A DNA stretch of 64,000 bases from Sphingomonas sp. 67-36 (GCA_001897375.1 MKSU01000026.1:1-64000); one strand, 5' to 3'; shown: positions 28,584-37,427, numbered from the stretch's first letter. The notes: a model not told the origin generated them from the letters alone. Translations and numbers: made by a program.

Positions 28584-29714
28584 ATGAAACCGGACGCCCA
28601 GCTCAGCCGTATCCGCCACGCGTTCCTGTCCTCGCCCGAGGAGATCATCGAGGAGGCGAAGAACGGGCGCATGTTCATCCTCGTCGACGACGAGGATCGC
28701 GAGAACGAGGGCGATCTGGTGATCCCGGCGCAGATGGCGACGCCGGAGAAGATCAACTTCATGGCGCGGCACGGGCGCGGGCTGATCTGCCTTGCGCTGG
28801 GCAAGGCGCGGGTCGACCAGCTTGGCCTCGACCTGATGAGCCGCAACAACGGCACGCGGCACGAGACCGCCTTCACCGTCTCGATCGAGGCGCGCGAGGG
28901 GGTGACCACCGGCATCTCGGCGGCGGACCGCGCGCGCACCGTGGCGGTGGCGATCGACGCGTCGAAGGGGCGCGAGGAGATCGTGACGCCGGGCCATGTC
29001 TTCCCGCTGGTCGCGCGCGACGGCGGCGTGCTGGTCCGCGCGGGGCATACCGAGGCGGCGGTGGACGTGGCGCGGCTCGCCGGCCTCAACCCCTCCGGCG
29101 TGATCTGCGAGATCATGAACGAGGACGGCACGATGGCGCGGATGGACGACCTCGTCGCCTTCGCCCAGCTCCACAACCTCAGGATCGGCACGATCCGCGA
29201 CCTCATCGCCTATCGCCGTCGCCATGACCATCTGGTCGAATGCGTGGCGGAGACGCGCCTGACCAGCACTTTCGGCGGCGACTGGATCGCCAGGACCTAT
29301 TTCAACAAGGTCGAGGGCACCGAGAACCTGGTGCTGATCAAGGGCCGGATCACGCCCGATCGGCCGACATTGGTGCGGATGCACGCCTTTTCGGTGTTCA
29401 GCGACATGCTCGCCGAGGTCGGCGACCGCGCGACGTTGCTGCACCGCGCGATGGCGGCGATCGGCGAGGCGGGGGCAGGGGTGATCGTGGTGCTCAACCC
29501 GGTCCGCAACGATTATCTGCGCAACCAGATGCGCTCGCATGCCGGGGCGCAGCCGCCGGCCGAGGAATTGCGCGATTACGGTATCGGCGCGCAGATTCTC
29601 GCCGATCTCGGCGTGCAGGAGATGATCCTGCTGACCGGATCGCACCGCAACATCATCGGGATCGAAGGCTATGGCCTGAACGTGGTCGAGGAGCGCCCGA
29701 TCCCGGCTGAGTGA
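28584..29714 (+). CDS. ribB: 3,4-dihydroxy-2-butanone-4-phosphate synthase with degenerate GTP cyclohydrolase II domain (RibBX type)
   Basis: This 376-residue protein has an intact N-terminal DHBP synthase domain ([14 protein letters not shown] near 32, HRGL-equivalent region, [12 protein letters not shown] near 112, HVFPLVAR and GHTEAAVD). Its C-terminal half keeps the GCH II fold but has lost the zinc cysteines and the RGHEGRG motif ([17 protein letters not shown] and LNPVRND in their places). It should make the riboflavin precursor from ribulose 5-phosphate but not open GTP. It is placed among many FAD/FMN enzymes and may boost flavin supply. Start 28584 is chosen by domain position; the ribosome-binding site is weak. 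Confidence 0.85.
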   Translation: MKPDAQLSRIRHAFLSSPEEIIEEAKNGRMFILVDDEDRENEGDLVIPAQMATPEKINFMARHGRGLICLALGKARVDQLGLDLMSRNNGTRHETAFTVSIEAREGVTTGISAADRARTVAVAIDASKGREEIVTPGHVFPLVARDGGVLVRAGHTEAAVDVARLAGLNPSGVICEIMNEDGTMARMDDLVAFAQLHNLRIGTIRDLIAYRRRHDHLVECVAETRLTSTFGGDWIARTYFNKVEGTENLVLIKGRITPDRPTLVRMHAFSVFSDMLAEVGDRATLLHRAMAAIGEAGAGVIVVLNPVRNDYLRNQMRSHAGAQPPAEELRDYGIGAQILADLGVQEMILLTGSHRNIIGIEGYGLNVVEERPIPAE

Positions 29715-29720
29715 GGCCGC

Positions 29721-30164
29721 TCAGGCTGTCGTGGGCGCGGCCGGAAGGGCGGGCAGCAGGCGCGTCTCTTCCCAATCCACGATCAGCACGCGGTGGCTGA
29801 AACGCCATTCGCCATCCTCGCGCCGCCACTTGTCCTGATAGCGGATCGCCCAGCACAGCAAGGCCCGCGCGCCGTCGCGTTCGGAAAGGTGGTCGGCGGT
29901 GGAATAGGTCTCGCCTTCCGCCCGGTCGCCGTCGATCGTCACGAGCTGGTTGTGGACGCGATGCTGCGTCCGAACGAACAGACGCGTCAGCAGGTCGATG
30001 CTGCCGAGATTGGCCTCGCGCCCCTCGACGCGGAAGCCCGGTCCCTCGATCACGCAATCTTCGGTGAGGATACGCGCCCATAGCGCCTTATCGCGGCGAT
30101 CCGCCCCGGCGGCGTAAAGCTCGGCGGTGCGGCGCAGCGCCGCCTCGTCCTCAAGCCGCGACAT
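29721..30164 (-). CDS. NTF2/SnoaL-like protein
   Basis: This roughly 147-residue single-domain protein has LEDEAALRRTAELYAAGADRRDKALWA at its N-terminus and a C-terminal DGEWRFSHRVLIVDWEE strand, the SnoaL/NTF2-like fold. Its start lies inside the end of the NmrA-like gene (14-nt overlap), so it is coupled to it. An ATG four codons upstream (30176) is an alternative start. It could be a hydratase, dehydratase or isomerase; the catalytic residues cannot be assigned. It converges on ribB with a 6-nt gap. Confidence 0.75.
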   Translation of the reverse strand: MSRLEDEAALRRTAELYAAGADRRDKALWARILTEDCVIEGPGFRVEGREANLGSIDLLTRLFVRTQHRVHNQLVTIDGDRAEGETYSTADHLSERDGARALLCWAIRYQDKWRREDGEWRFSHRVLIVDWEETRLLPALPAAPTTA

Positions 30165-31068
30165 CGGCCTCGCCATATTGCGCGACGACCTCGGCGACGG
30201 CGTTGGCGACATCGCCGCGCGCATAGCCGAGCAGCGCCGTCTCGGCGGCATCCGGCTCATAGCGGATCCAGTTGCCGCGCCCCTGCGGGATCGCCACGTC
30301 GGGCAGCAAGGGGTGTGCCTCGTCGCGCGATTCGAGCGTCGCGGGATTGCCCGCCGCCTTGAAGAACAGGCCGAAATATTCGGCGAAGCTGAGATTCTCG
30401 TCGCCGACCAGATAGGCCTTGCCCGGCTCGCCGCGCAGCAGCGCGCCCTCCAGCGCCTCGCTGAGCGAGCGATAGGACATGAAGTTGGTGCCGCCCGCCG
30501 GGGCGAATGCCGGGATCGGCAGCTTGCCTTGCGCCCAGGCGACATAGGGCTCGAAGATCATGCTCGGCAGCCCCGGCACCGATCCGACCATGAAAGGCGC
30601 GTTGACGCTGATGACGGCGAAGCCCGGGCGCGTCTCGGCGCGCGCGCCCTCGCAGGCCATGCGGCGCGAGCGGATGTAGAAATTGCCCTTCTCCAGCTCG
30701 GGCGCGGCCTGCGGATAGAAGCTGCCGAGCTGGACGACGCGCTGCACCCCGGCCTCGCGCGCGGCGCGCATGAAGGCGGGCACGGCCTCGGCGTTGGCGC
30801 GATGGAGATGCTCCTGCGCGTCGGTGGCGGGCGGGATGTGACGCGGGTCGTTGCCGGCGGCAAACACGATCGCGTCGAAGCCGCGCAGCCGGTCGGGCGC
30901 GAAATCGCCCGCGACATAATCGCCCTTCAGGAACGGCATTCCCGCCATCGCCGTGCCCGCCGGGGCGGGATTGCGCGCGGCGACCGACACGTCATGGCCG
31001 CTTTTCGCCAGATGGACGGCGGCATGCCCGCCCAATCCTCCGGTGCCGCCGACGACAAGGATCTTCAT
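30151..31068 (-). CDS. NAD(P)-binding NmrA-like/extended SDR protein
   Basis: This 305-residue atypical SDR begins MKILVVGGTGGLGGHAAV, with GGTGGLG at 7-13, the extended/atypical SDR dinucleotide motif. It lacks the classical YxxxK arrangement near residue 150 and instead has QLGSFYPQ. GAGGAG precedes the start at 31068 with 8-nt spacing. It is the second gene of the 29721-31915 minus operon, between a classical SDR and an NTF2-like protein. A ketoreductase or NAD(P)-sensing role is possible. The function is not recognised. Confidence 0.78.
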   Translation of the reverse strand: MKILVVGGTGGLGGHAAVHLAKSGHDVSVAARNPAPAGTAMAGMPFLKGDYVAGDFAPDRLRGFDAIVFAAGNDPRHIPPATDAQEHLHRANAEAVPAFMRAAREAGVQRVVQLGSFYPQAAPELEKGNFYIRSRRMACEGARAETRPGFAVISVNAPFMVGSVPGLPSMIFEPYVAWAQGKLPIPAFAPAGGTNFMSYRSLSEALEGALLRGEPGKAYLVGDENLSFAEYFGLFFKAAGNPATLESRDEAHPLLPDVAIPQGRGNWIRYEPDAAETALLGYARGDVANAVAEVVAQYGEADVAA

Positions 31069-31081
31069 GCTTCCATACTCC

Positions 31082-31915
31082 TCAAGCGGGGATTTTGAGA
31101 CCATTGCCGCTGACCATCGGCACGACCGTCCACTGGCCGTCGGGCGTGCGCGTCCAGCCGGCGGCGGCGAGCGCGCCGCCGTCGACATGGATCGTCGTCC
31201 CCGTCACCCAGCTTGCCAGCGGGCTGGCGAGATAGAGCGCCGCGCCCGCGATATCCTCCGGCTTGCCGAAGCGCCCGAGCGGAATCCACTTGTCCATGTG
31301 CGCGCGGTTCTCGGGCGGGATCATGTAATCCAGCGCGACCTGCGGCGTGTCGGTCGTCTCGGGCGCGATGTCGTTGATGCGGATGCCGGCCGGGGCCAGC
31401 TCGAGCGCGAGGCATTTGGTGAGGCCGGTGACGGCTGCCTTGCACGCGCCATAGACGGCGCAATTGGGGATGCCGCGAAACGCCTCGATCGAGGTGACGC
31501 TGACGATGCTCGATCCGGGCGCCGCGGCGCGCAGCAGCGGCAGCATCGCGCGGGTGACGCGCATGACCTGCCCGAAATTGATCTCGACGATCGCCGCCAC
31601 CTGATCGTCGCTCATCGCGTCGAAGGGCGCGGCGTGGAGGAAATCGCCGACATTGTTGACCAGCACGTCGAGCCTGCCGAACCGTTCGCGTATCCGGTCG
31701 GCCAGTGCCGCGACATCGGCGCTGTCGGTCACGTCGCAACGGATCGCCAATGCGGCCGGGTGGCGGGCGGCGAAATCCGCGCGCAGCTCCTCACTTACCT
31801 CGGCAATGACGACCGAAGCCCCGGCGGCGGCGAATGCCTCCGCGCAGGCGCGGCCGATCCCGCGCCCGCCCCCGGTGACGAGCACGACCTTGCCGGAAAA
31901 ATCGAGCATATCCAT
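31082..31915 (-). CDS. SDR family oxidoreductase
   Basis: This 277-residue SDR has TGGGRGIG at 14-21, Ser142, Tyr155 and Lys159 (YGACK). The Asn motif is NNVG, and there is an extra 25-residue C-terminal tail after VDGG. GGAGAGGAT lies upstream. It heads the minus operon and diverges from the SDR at 32093 across 177 bp holding the operator at 31986-32015. It is probably a hydroxy/oxo redox enzyme of the same pathway. Confidence 0.85.
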   Translation of the reverse strand: MDMLDFSGKVVLVTGGGRGIGRACAEAFAAAGASVVIAEVSEELRADFAARHPAALAIRCDVTDSADVAALADRIRERFGRLDVLVNNVGDFLHAAPFDAMSDDQVAAIVEINFGQVMRVTRAMLPLLRAAAPGSSIVSVTSIEAFRGIPNCAVYGACKAAVTGLTKCLALELAPAGIRINDIAPETTDTPQVALDYMIPPENRAHMDKWIPLGRFGKPEDIAGAALYLASPLASWVTGTTIHVDGGALAAAGWTRTPDGQWTVVPMVSGNGLKIPA

Positions 31916-31985
31916 ATCGGTCGATCCTCTCCGATCGCTTTATATTCACGCAATTGACGTGTTACTAATGCATATGTCAATGTAT

Positions 31986-32015
31986 AGCGTAAAATTTGAT
32001 CGTATATATTACGAA
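31986..32015. promoter_or_regulatory. AGCGTA-N18-TACGAA operator candidate
   Basis: AGCGTA (31986-31991) and TACGAA (32010-32015) keep the 30-bp span with one mismatch in each half. The AT-rich 177-bp divergent region between two SDR genes also has CACGCAA near 31947, a possible extra half-site for the minus-strand unit. The site is 78 nt before the 32093 start. Confidence 0.55.
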
Positions 32016-32092
32016 ATATGTGCATGATGTCGCCTGGCGCGCCGATGGTGGCCTTTGCCGCGGCTGGCAGCGCTCGATGAAAGGGAGAGACA

Positions 32093-32860
32093 ATGACGCC
32101 CAGACTCAACCTGCCGGCCACCGGCGTGATCGTCACCGGCGGCGCATCGGGGATCGGGCTTGCCTCGGCCCGCGCGCTTGCTGGTGTCGGACGCCCGGTC
32201 GCGCTGTGGGATATTGCCGGCGAGAAGGCGCGGGAAGCGGCCGAGGCTATTGCGCGGGAGACGGGCGTGAATGCGATCGGCCTTGGCGTCGATATGCGCG
32301 ATCTCGACGCCTATGACGCGGCGATCGCGCAGAGCCGCGCGGAAATGGGCACGATCGGCGGGTTCGTCCATGCCGCCGGGATCGTCGATATCGGCTCGAT
32401 CGACGGGATGACCCCGGAAAGCTGGGAAGCGGGGATCAACACGCACCTGCGCCCGCTCGCCTTCCTCGCGCAGAAGCTCCAGCCCGATCTCGCCGCCAAC
32501 AAGGGCTCGGCGATCGTCGCCATCGCCTCGATCAACGCGACGCTGGGCAATGCGGTCAACCCGATCTACAGCGCGGCGAAGGGCGGAATGCTGTCATTGG
32601 TCCGCTCGCTCGCGGACCGGCTGGCGCGCGACGGCGTGCGGGTCAACGCGGTGTCGCCGGGCCAGATATTGACGCCGATGATGAAGCCGGCGGTCGACAA
32701 TCTGCCCGGGTTCTTCGAGAAGCGCATCCTGCTCGAACGGCTCGGCGCGCCGGAGGAAGTCGGCAGCGTCGTGCGCTTCCTGCTGTCGGACGAGGCGAGC
32801 TACGTCACCGCCGCCGAACTGGTGGTGGACGGGGGCAATATCTCGTCGCAGCGGGTTTAA
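32093..32860 (+). CDS. SDR family oxidoreductase
   Basis: This 255-residue SDR has TGGASGIG at 15-22, Asp40, Ser146, Tyr159 and Lys163 (YSAAK). The Asn motif is HAAG rather than NNAG. AAGGGAGAG precedes the start. It is the first gene of the plus unit that continues with a luciferase-like monooxygenase. The ordering SDR then flavin monooxygenase could give ketone then oxygen-insertion chemistry, but that is inference. Confidence 0.85.
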   Translation: MTPRLNLPATGVIVTGGASGIGLASARALAGVGRPVALWDIAGEKAREAAEAIARETGVNAIGLGVDMRDLDAYDAAIAQSRAEMGTIGGFVHAAGIVDIGSIDGMTPESWEAGINTHLRPLAFLAQKLQPDLAANKGSAIVAIASINATLGNAVNPIYSAAKGGMLSLVRSLADRLARDGVRVNAVSPGQILTPMMKPAVDNLPGFFEKRILLERLGAPEEVGSVVRFLLSDEASYVTAAELVVDGGNISSQRV

Positions 32861-32884
32861 TCCAAACGGACCAAGCGCGCCTTC

Positions 32885-32933
32885 CGCTCTCCACCTATTC
32901 CGCATCTCAACCGGATAAGGAAAGTGGAGAGCG
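32885..32933 (+). promoter_or_regulatory. long hairpin sequestering a ribosome-binding site
   Basis: CGCTCTCCAC (32885-32894) pairs perfectly with GTGGAGAGCG (32924-32933). The right arm contains the GGAG ribosome-binding site and ends directly at the ATG (32934). TCCG/CGGA inside the loop can extend the structure. When folded it would hide the start of the luciferase-like monooxygenase, suggesting translational control or coupling to translation of the upstream SDR. Confidence 0.6.
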
Positions 32934-34088
32934 ATGAAATTCTCGATCATTTACGAAGCCCAGATGGTGGACACCTCGCGCGAGAACGAGGCCCGGACGT
33001 TCCATGAGACGATCGAGCAGGCGATGCTCGCCGAGAAAATGGGCTTCGACAATGTCTGGGCGGTCGAGCATACGGCGCTGACGCAATATGCGCACATGTC
33101 CGCTCCGGAGACTTTCCTCGCGTTCCTCGCCGGCAAGACGACGCGGCTGGGGATCGGGCATGGCGTGGTGTGCCTGCCGCCGGCGATGAACCATCCGGTC
33201 AAGGTGGCCGAGCGGATCGCGACGCTCGACATCCTGTCAAACGGCCGCGTGCATTTCGGCATGGGCAAGGGCGGCACGCAGCAGGAAGCGGGCACGTTCG
33301 GCTACGACCTCAACACGCTCCAGCCGATGATCGACGAATCCATGTACCTGATCCCGAAGATCATGGTGCAGGACGAGATCGAGCACGATGGCGAATATAT
33401 CAAGATTCCGCGCCGGCCGATCCATCCCAAGCCGTTCCAGAATCCGCATCCGCCGATCTACATGGCGTGCACCCGCGAGGCGACTTTGGTGCAGGCCGGA
33501 TCGCGCGGCATCGGCGCGCTCGTGCTCGGTTTCGCCGGGCCGGAGGATATCGCGAAGAAGAATGCCGTCTATCGCGAGCATTTCCACAACCGCAAGGCGG
33601 AGGATCAGGTTGGTTTCCGCCCGACCGAGCATCTCGCGGCGCTCTGCCCGTCGATCGTGCTCGACGATCGCGAGAAGGCGCGCAAGATCGGGCTGCGCGG
33701 CCAGCGTTTCTTCGTCGAGAGCCTCGCCCACTGGTATCAGGGCGGGCCGAAGCCGACGATCGACGAGGAACTGACCGCCGACCAGCAGGCGGCGATCCTC
33801 CAGCAGGAGAAGGAGGCGGTGGTCGCCTATCTCTCCGAGGAGAAGATCACGATCGGCACCGAGCATACCGGCAGCTACGAGGAGGTGCAGGACGCTTACG
33901 GCACCGCCGACGACTGCATCCGCTACGTGCAGCGCCTGTTCGATTCCGGGGCGGACGAGATCCTGTTCCTGTTCCAGATGGGCGGCGTGCCGCACACGGC
34001 GATCCTGGAGACGATCCGCAACATCGGCGAGAAGGTCATCCCGCATTTCCGCGCACAGGAGGCGGCCAGGCAGGTCGCCGCCGAATAG
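32934..34088 (+). CDS. LLM class flavin-dependent monooxygenase
   Basis: This 384-residue bacterial-luciferase-family TIM-barrel enzyme has MKFSIIYEAQMVD at the start, FDNVWAVEHTALTQY near 40, then TTRLGIGHGVV and SNGRVHFGMGKGG. Such enzymes use FMNH2 supplied by a separate reductase; the FMN reductase at 41276 is a possible partner. They perform hydroxylation or Baeyer-Villiger oxidation. The ribosome-binding site lies in a hairpin arm. A strong intrinsic terminator follows at 34099-34130, so this gene ends its transcript or is expressed above the genes behind it. Confidence 0.87.
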   Translation: MKFSIIYEAQMVDTSRENEARTFHETIEQAMLAEKMGFDNVWAVEHTALTQYAHMSAPETFLAFLAGKTTRLGIGHGVVCLPPAMNHPVKVAERIATLDILSNGRVHFGMGKGGTQQEAGTFGYDLNTLQPMIDESMYLIPKIMVQDEIEHDGEYIKIPRRPIHPKPFQNPHPPIYMACTREATLVQAGSRGIGALVLGFAGPEDIAKKNAVYREHFHNRKAEDQVGFRPTEHLAALCPSIVLDDREKARKIGLRGQRFFVESLAHWYQGGPKPTIDEELTADQQAAILQQEKEAVVAYLSEEKITIGTEHTGSYEEVQDAYGTADDCIRYVQRLFDSGADEILFLFQMGGVPHTAILETIRNIGEKVIPHFRAQEAARQVAAE

Positions 34089-34098
34089 TCTCCCCACT

Positions 34099-34130
34099 CG
34101 GCCCGCCTTCACCGGCGGGCCGATTTTTTA
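34099..34130 (+). terminator. intrinsic terminator after the LLM monooxygenase
   Basis: CGGCCCGCC (34099-34107), loop TTCACC, GGCGGGCCG (34114-34122), then ATTTTTTA. The 9-bp GC stem and uninterrupted T-run are a classic intrinsic terminator. The quinone-reductase gene starts 17 nt later, so it needs read-through or its own promoter. Confidence 0.88.
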
Positions 34131-34146
34131 CTATCGGGAGAGAATG

Positions 34147-35142
34147 ATGCGCGCGATCGCGATCGACGGTTTCGGCGGCCCTGAAGTTCTCCGCCTGACC
34201 GATCTGCCCAGACCGGCACCGGGGCCGGGCGAGGTGCTGGTCAGGGTGGCCTATGCCGGCGTCAATCCCGCCGACTGGAAGGCGCGCGAGGGCAAGCTGG
34301 CGCGCTATTTCGACTATCGTTTTCCGTTCGTGCCCGGCTTCGACCTGTCGGGCACGGTCGTGGAGGTGGGGCGGGGCGTCGAGGGCCTGACGCCGGGCGA
34401 GCGCGTGTTCGGCATGTCGCGGCAGGGGCAGGGCGAGAATGGCGCCTATGCCGAATATTGCCTTGCCTGGCCCGCGATGCTCGCGCCGGTGCCGCCGGGG
34501 ATGAGCCTCGCCGAAGCTGCCGGGCTGCCGACGGCGGGGGCGACCGCTTATGGCGGACTGGTCGATGCCGGCGGGCTGAAGGCTGGGCAGACAGTGCTGG
34601 TCAACGGCGGCGCGGGTGGGGTCGGCAGCCTTGCGATCCAGATCGCCCGCGCGGCCGGCGCGCGCGCCGCGGTGACGTGCAGCGCGCGCAACGCCGATTA
34701 TGTCCGGTCGCTCGGAGCGGAACGCGCGATCGACTACGCCAGTGAGGAGGTGGTGGCCGCCGCGCGCGACTGGGCGGAAGGCGGCGTCGATCTGGTGCTG
34801 GACGCGGTGGGCCTCGGCACATTGCTTGCGTACGCGACGGATCTGGTGAAACCCGGCGGCGCCTTTGTCGAGATAGAGACGCTGATCTCGCACGCGAGCG
34901 AGACGGACGTCGCCGCCGCCGCGGCACGGGGGGTGCGCATCCTGTCCAATATGGTCGCCGTGACGCGGCAGCCCGAGCATCTGGCCGGTCTCGCCGGATT
35001 GTGCGTGCAGGGGCGGATCAAGCCCGCTCCGGTCGAGGTGCTGCCACTGGCGAATGCCGCCGAGGCGCACCGCCGTGTCGAAGACGGCCATGTTCGCGGC
35101 AAGATCGTGTTGCGCGTGGACGATGCGGAGGAACGGTCGTGA
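34147..35142 (+). CDS. zinc-independent MDR/NADPH:quinone reductase-like oxidoreductase
   Basis: This 331-residue medium-chain reductase opens with MRAIAIDGFGGPEVL and has the NADPH motif LVNGGAGGVGSLAIQIA near 150. It has no structural zinc cysteines, so it belongs to the quinone reductase/enoyl reductase branch. Start 34147 is favoured because GGGAG (34136-34140) is then 6 nt away; ATG 34144 is adjacent. It overlaps the next small gene as GTGA. It may reduce a quinone or enone intermediate. Confidence 0.85.
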   Translation: MRAIAIDGFGGPEVLRLTDLPRPAPGPGEVLVRVAYAGVNPADWKAREGKLARYFDYRFPFVPGFDLSGTVVEVGRGVEGLTPGERVFGMSRQGQGENGAYAEYCLAWPAMLAPVPPGMSLAEAAGLPTAGATAYGGLVDAGGLKAGQTVLVNGGAGGVGSLAIQIARAAGARAAVTCSARNADYVRSLGAERAIDYASEEVVAAARDWAEGGVDLVLDAVGLGTLLAYATDLVKPGGAFVEIETLISHASETDVAAAAARGVRILSNMVAVTRQPEHLAGLAGLCVQGRIKPAPVEVLPLANAAEAHRRVEDGHVRGKIVLRVDDAEERS

Positions 35143-35489
35143 ACGACGTGCCGCGCGTGTACGTCCTCGACGATCTGATCGCGAAGCCGGGCGAGGGGCG
35201 CACACTGCTCGATGCCTATATGGCCGATTATGCGCCGGGCGCGCGGGCGCGGGGCATGACGCTGGAGCATATATTGGTCAGCCCGCCATTATGGATGGAC
35301 GACCAGCCGAATACGATCAGCATCACCTGGAGCGTCGCGGGGGCGGCGGGCTGGTGGGCGATGCGGCTGGCCGCCGGGGCCGACCCCGGCGCGACCGCCT
35401 TCTGGGCGGCAGCGGGCGACCGGCTCCTCGGCCGCACGCGCCGCTTCGCCGCTGCGCCCGACGATGTGGAGTCGCTCTGCCATGGCTGA
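35139..35489 (+). CDS. small uncharacterised protein, possible dimeric alpha/beta barrel
   Basis: This 116-residue protein starts with GTG at 35139 (GTGA overlap). The opening VYVLDDLIAKPGEGRTLLDAYM resembles the first beta-alpha unit of ferredoxin-like dimeric alpha/beta-barrel proteins, such as NIPSNAP-like and Dabb. The C-terminus is Ala/Gly-rich. The start of the next, clearer barrel protein lies within its last codons. I do not recognise a specific family. Its tight packing between the MDR enzyme and the Dabb gene implies a shared function. Confidence 0.65.
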   Translation: MNDVPRVYVLDDLIAKPGEGRTLLDAYMADYAPGARARGMTLEHILVSPPLWMDDQPNTISITWSVAGAAGWWAMRLAAGADPGATAFWAAAGDRLLGRTRRFAAAPDDVESLCHG

Positions 35490-36063
35490 TTTCACCGCGT
35501 TGCTCACGCTGCGGGCGGATGCGGATCGCGCGGTGGTCGCGCGGACGTTCGCCGATGCGACGCTCGTCGCGCCGACCTTGCCGGGGGCGTTCGAGGGCGG
35601 CGACCTGATCGTCCATCACCGTGGCGGCGGCGACATTCCCGTCGACCCGGCGGTCGCGCATATCGATGGCGCGGTTTACGAAACCATTGCGGAGGGCGGG
35701 GCCGAGCCGGGGCTGCGCGGCGGCGTCTATCGCATCCTGCTGCTCGCGGTCGCACCGGGCACGCCGGACCACATCGTCCGCCAGTTCGAGGCGGAGACGC
35801 TGGCGATGCCGCGCTATATCGGCGCGATCCGCAACTGGCGGCTGAGCCGCGTGACCAAGGCGACCGGCGCGCGGGCGTGGACCCATGTTTGGGAGCAGGA
35901 ATATGCCGATCCCGGCGGCCTGCTCGGCCCCTATATGACCAATCCCTATCATTGGGCGCGGGTCGATCGCTGGTTCGATCCGGAATGCCCGGAGCATATC
36001 GTCGACACGCGCCTGTGCCACAGCTTCTGCGCGATCGGGCGGAGCGTGCTTCGGCCGTATTGA
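35482..36063 (+). CDS. Dabb-like stress-responsive alpha/beta-barrel protein
   Basis: This 193-residue protein has a C-terminal half (about 110-185: MPRYIGAIRNWRLSRV, then THVWEQEYADPGGL and NPYHWARVDRWFDPE) that fits the Dabb dimeric alpha/beta-barrel family. The N-terminal half looks like a second, weaker barrel unit. Related proteins act as small cyclases, isomerases or monooxygenases on polyketides and aromatics. The start at 35482 overlaps the preceding gene by 8 nt. The exact function is unknown. Confidence 0.7.
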   Translation: MADFTALLTLRADADRAVVARTFADATLVAPTLPGAFEGGDLIVHHRGGGDIPVDPAVAHIDGAVYETIAEGGAEPGLRGGVYRILLLAVAPGTPDHIVRQFEAETLAMPRYIGAIRNWRLSRVTKATGARAWTHVWEQEYADPGGLLGPYMTNPYHWARVDRWFDPECPEHIVDTRLCHSFCAIGRSVLRPY

Positions 36064-36073
36064 GGAGAGTGGC

Positions 36074-36853
36074 GTGACGCGTTTGCAGGGAAAGGCCGCG
36101 CTGGTCGTCGGTGTCGCGCCGGGCAATCTTGGCGAGCATATCGCGTGGCGCTTCGCGGATGAAGGCGCGAAGGTGATGGTCGCCGGACGGCGCGCGGAAC
36201 CGCTCGGCGAGGCGGCGGCGCGGATCGGCGCGCTCGCGCACGTCTGCGATATCGAGCAGGAAGCGGATATCCGCGCGCTGGTCGCGGCGGCGCGGGAACG
36301 GCTCGGCCGGATCGACGTGGCGGTGAACGCGACCGGCTGGGGGCTGCTCAAGCCCTTCGCCGAGCATAGCCGCGAGGAGCTCGAACGGATGTGCGCGGTC
36401 CAGTTCGTCGGGCCGTTCCAGTTGCTTCAGGCGTTGGTCGAAGCGATGCTGGCGGGGGGATCGATCATCCAGATCTCCTCGGTGACGGCGACGATCATGT
36501 TCGATCATCACGCCGCCTATATGGGCACCAAGGCGGGGCTGGATCACGTCATCCGCTGCGTCGCGCACGAATATGGCCACAAGGGCATCCGCGCCAATTC
36601 GCTCTCGCCCGGCGGGATCGCGGACACGCCGATGTCGGGCGGGGGGCTCGATCTGCCCAGGGTGCGCGAGCTTTATGCGCGCGAAATTCCGCTTGGGCGG
36701 CCCGGCGTGGCGGCCGATGTGGCGGACGCCGCCTTGTGGCTGGCGAGCGATGAATCCGCCTTCGTCACCGGGCAGAACATCCATGTCAGCGGCGGCCAGA
36801 CGCTCCGCCGCAATCCTTCGATCGGAGAGGTGTTCGCCGCCTTCACCGGGTGA
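36074..36853 (+). CDS. SDR family oxidoreductase
   Basis: This 259-residue SDR starts with GTG at 36074 and has the unusual cofactor motif GVAPGNLG at 13-20, GRR at 38-40 (NADP(H) likely), NATG in place of NNAG, Ser136, Tyr149 and Lys153 (YMGTK). The cofactor loop resembles divergent enoyl-reductase-type SDRs more than classical alcohol dehydrogenases. It is the last gene of the plus unit and converges on 36863. Confidence 0.83.
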   Translation: MTRLQGKAALVVGVAPGNLGEHIAWRFADEGAKVMVAGRRAEPLGEAAARIGALAHVCDIEQEADIRALVAAARERLGRIDVAVNATGWGLLKPFAEHSREELERMCAVQFVGPFQLLQALVEAMLAGGSIIQISSVTATIMFDHHAAYMGTKAGLDHVIRCVAHEYGHKGIRANSLSPGGIADTPMSGGGLDLPRVRELYAREIPLGRPGVAADVADAALWLASDESAFVTGQNIHVSGGQTLRRNPSIGEVFAAFTG

Positions 36854-36862
36854 CGGCGCGGC

Positions 36863-37408
36863 TCAGCCGCCGCGTTTCAGCAGGCGGAAGAAATCGTAGG
36901 AGGGATCGGCCGGGCCTGGCTGGCCCATTTTCGATCCGGCGAGGAACGGATGGTCGCGGTCGATGATCGACGGCGCATGGACGTTCGCCCAATCGGTGAC
37001 GATCGCGCGGTGGAGGAACTTCCACTTGCCGTCGCGCCGCTCGTATCGGTCGAAATAGCGGCCGCCGACCAGCACGTCGATCGGGCCGTCCGGCGTTCTC
37101 GCGCGATGCATGGCGAGCAGATAGACCTCGCCCTCCGCCTGATCGCCGTCGATCGCCAGATTGATCGTGGTGACGTTGTGATGGAGGATTTCCATCGGCG
37201 CCTGTATCTCTGGCAGCCGGTCGATGAACTCCATCGCCGGCCCGCAGAAGAACGCGCCGTGATCGTCGATCGCATCCTCGTGATAGAGCGTGCGCATCTT
37301 CGCATGATCGTGCCGGTCGGCGGCGTTGCAATAGGCGGTGACGAGCGCCCGGATCTCCTCGCGGTCGAGCAGGTCCTGGATGCGCGGATCGAGCGTCGTA
37401 TCGGCCAT
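36863..37408 (-). CDS. NTF2/SnoaL-like protein
   Basis: This 181-residue SnoaL-like protein has IQDLLDREEIRALVTAYCNAADRHDHAKM at its N-terminus, the central HHNVTTINLAIDGDQAEGE and C-terminal GKWKFLHRAIVTDWANVH. The fold is shared with BaiE-like dehydratases, scytalone dehydratase and Rieske beta subunits. Start 37408 gives GAGGAG a 6-nt spacing; 37414 would leave none. It is separated from the TonB receptor upstream by a 13-bp hairpin. An extended C-terminal tail (SIIDRDHPFLAGSK) is specific to it. Confidence 0.78.
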   Translation of the reverse strand: MADTTLDPRIQDLLDREEIRALVTAYCNAADRHDHAKMRTLYHEDAIDDHGAFFCGPAMEFIDRLPEIQAPMEILHHNVTTINLAIDGDQAEGEVYLLAMHRARTPDGPIDVLVGGRYFDRYERRDGKWKFLHRAIVTDWANVHAPSIIDRDHPFLAGSKMGQPGPADPSYDFFRLLKRGG

Positions 37409-37427
37409 CGCCATCTCCTCGCGAAAC

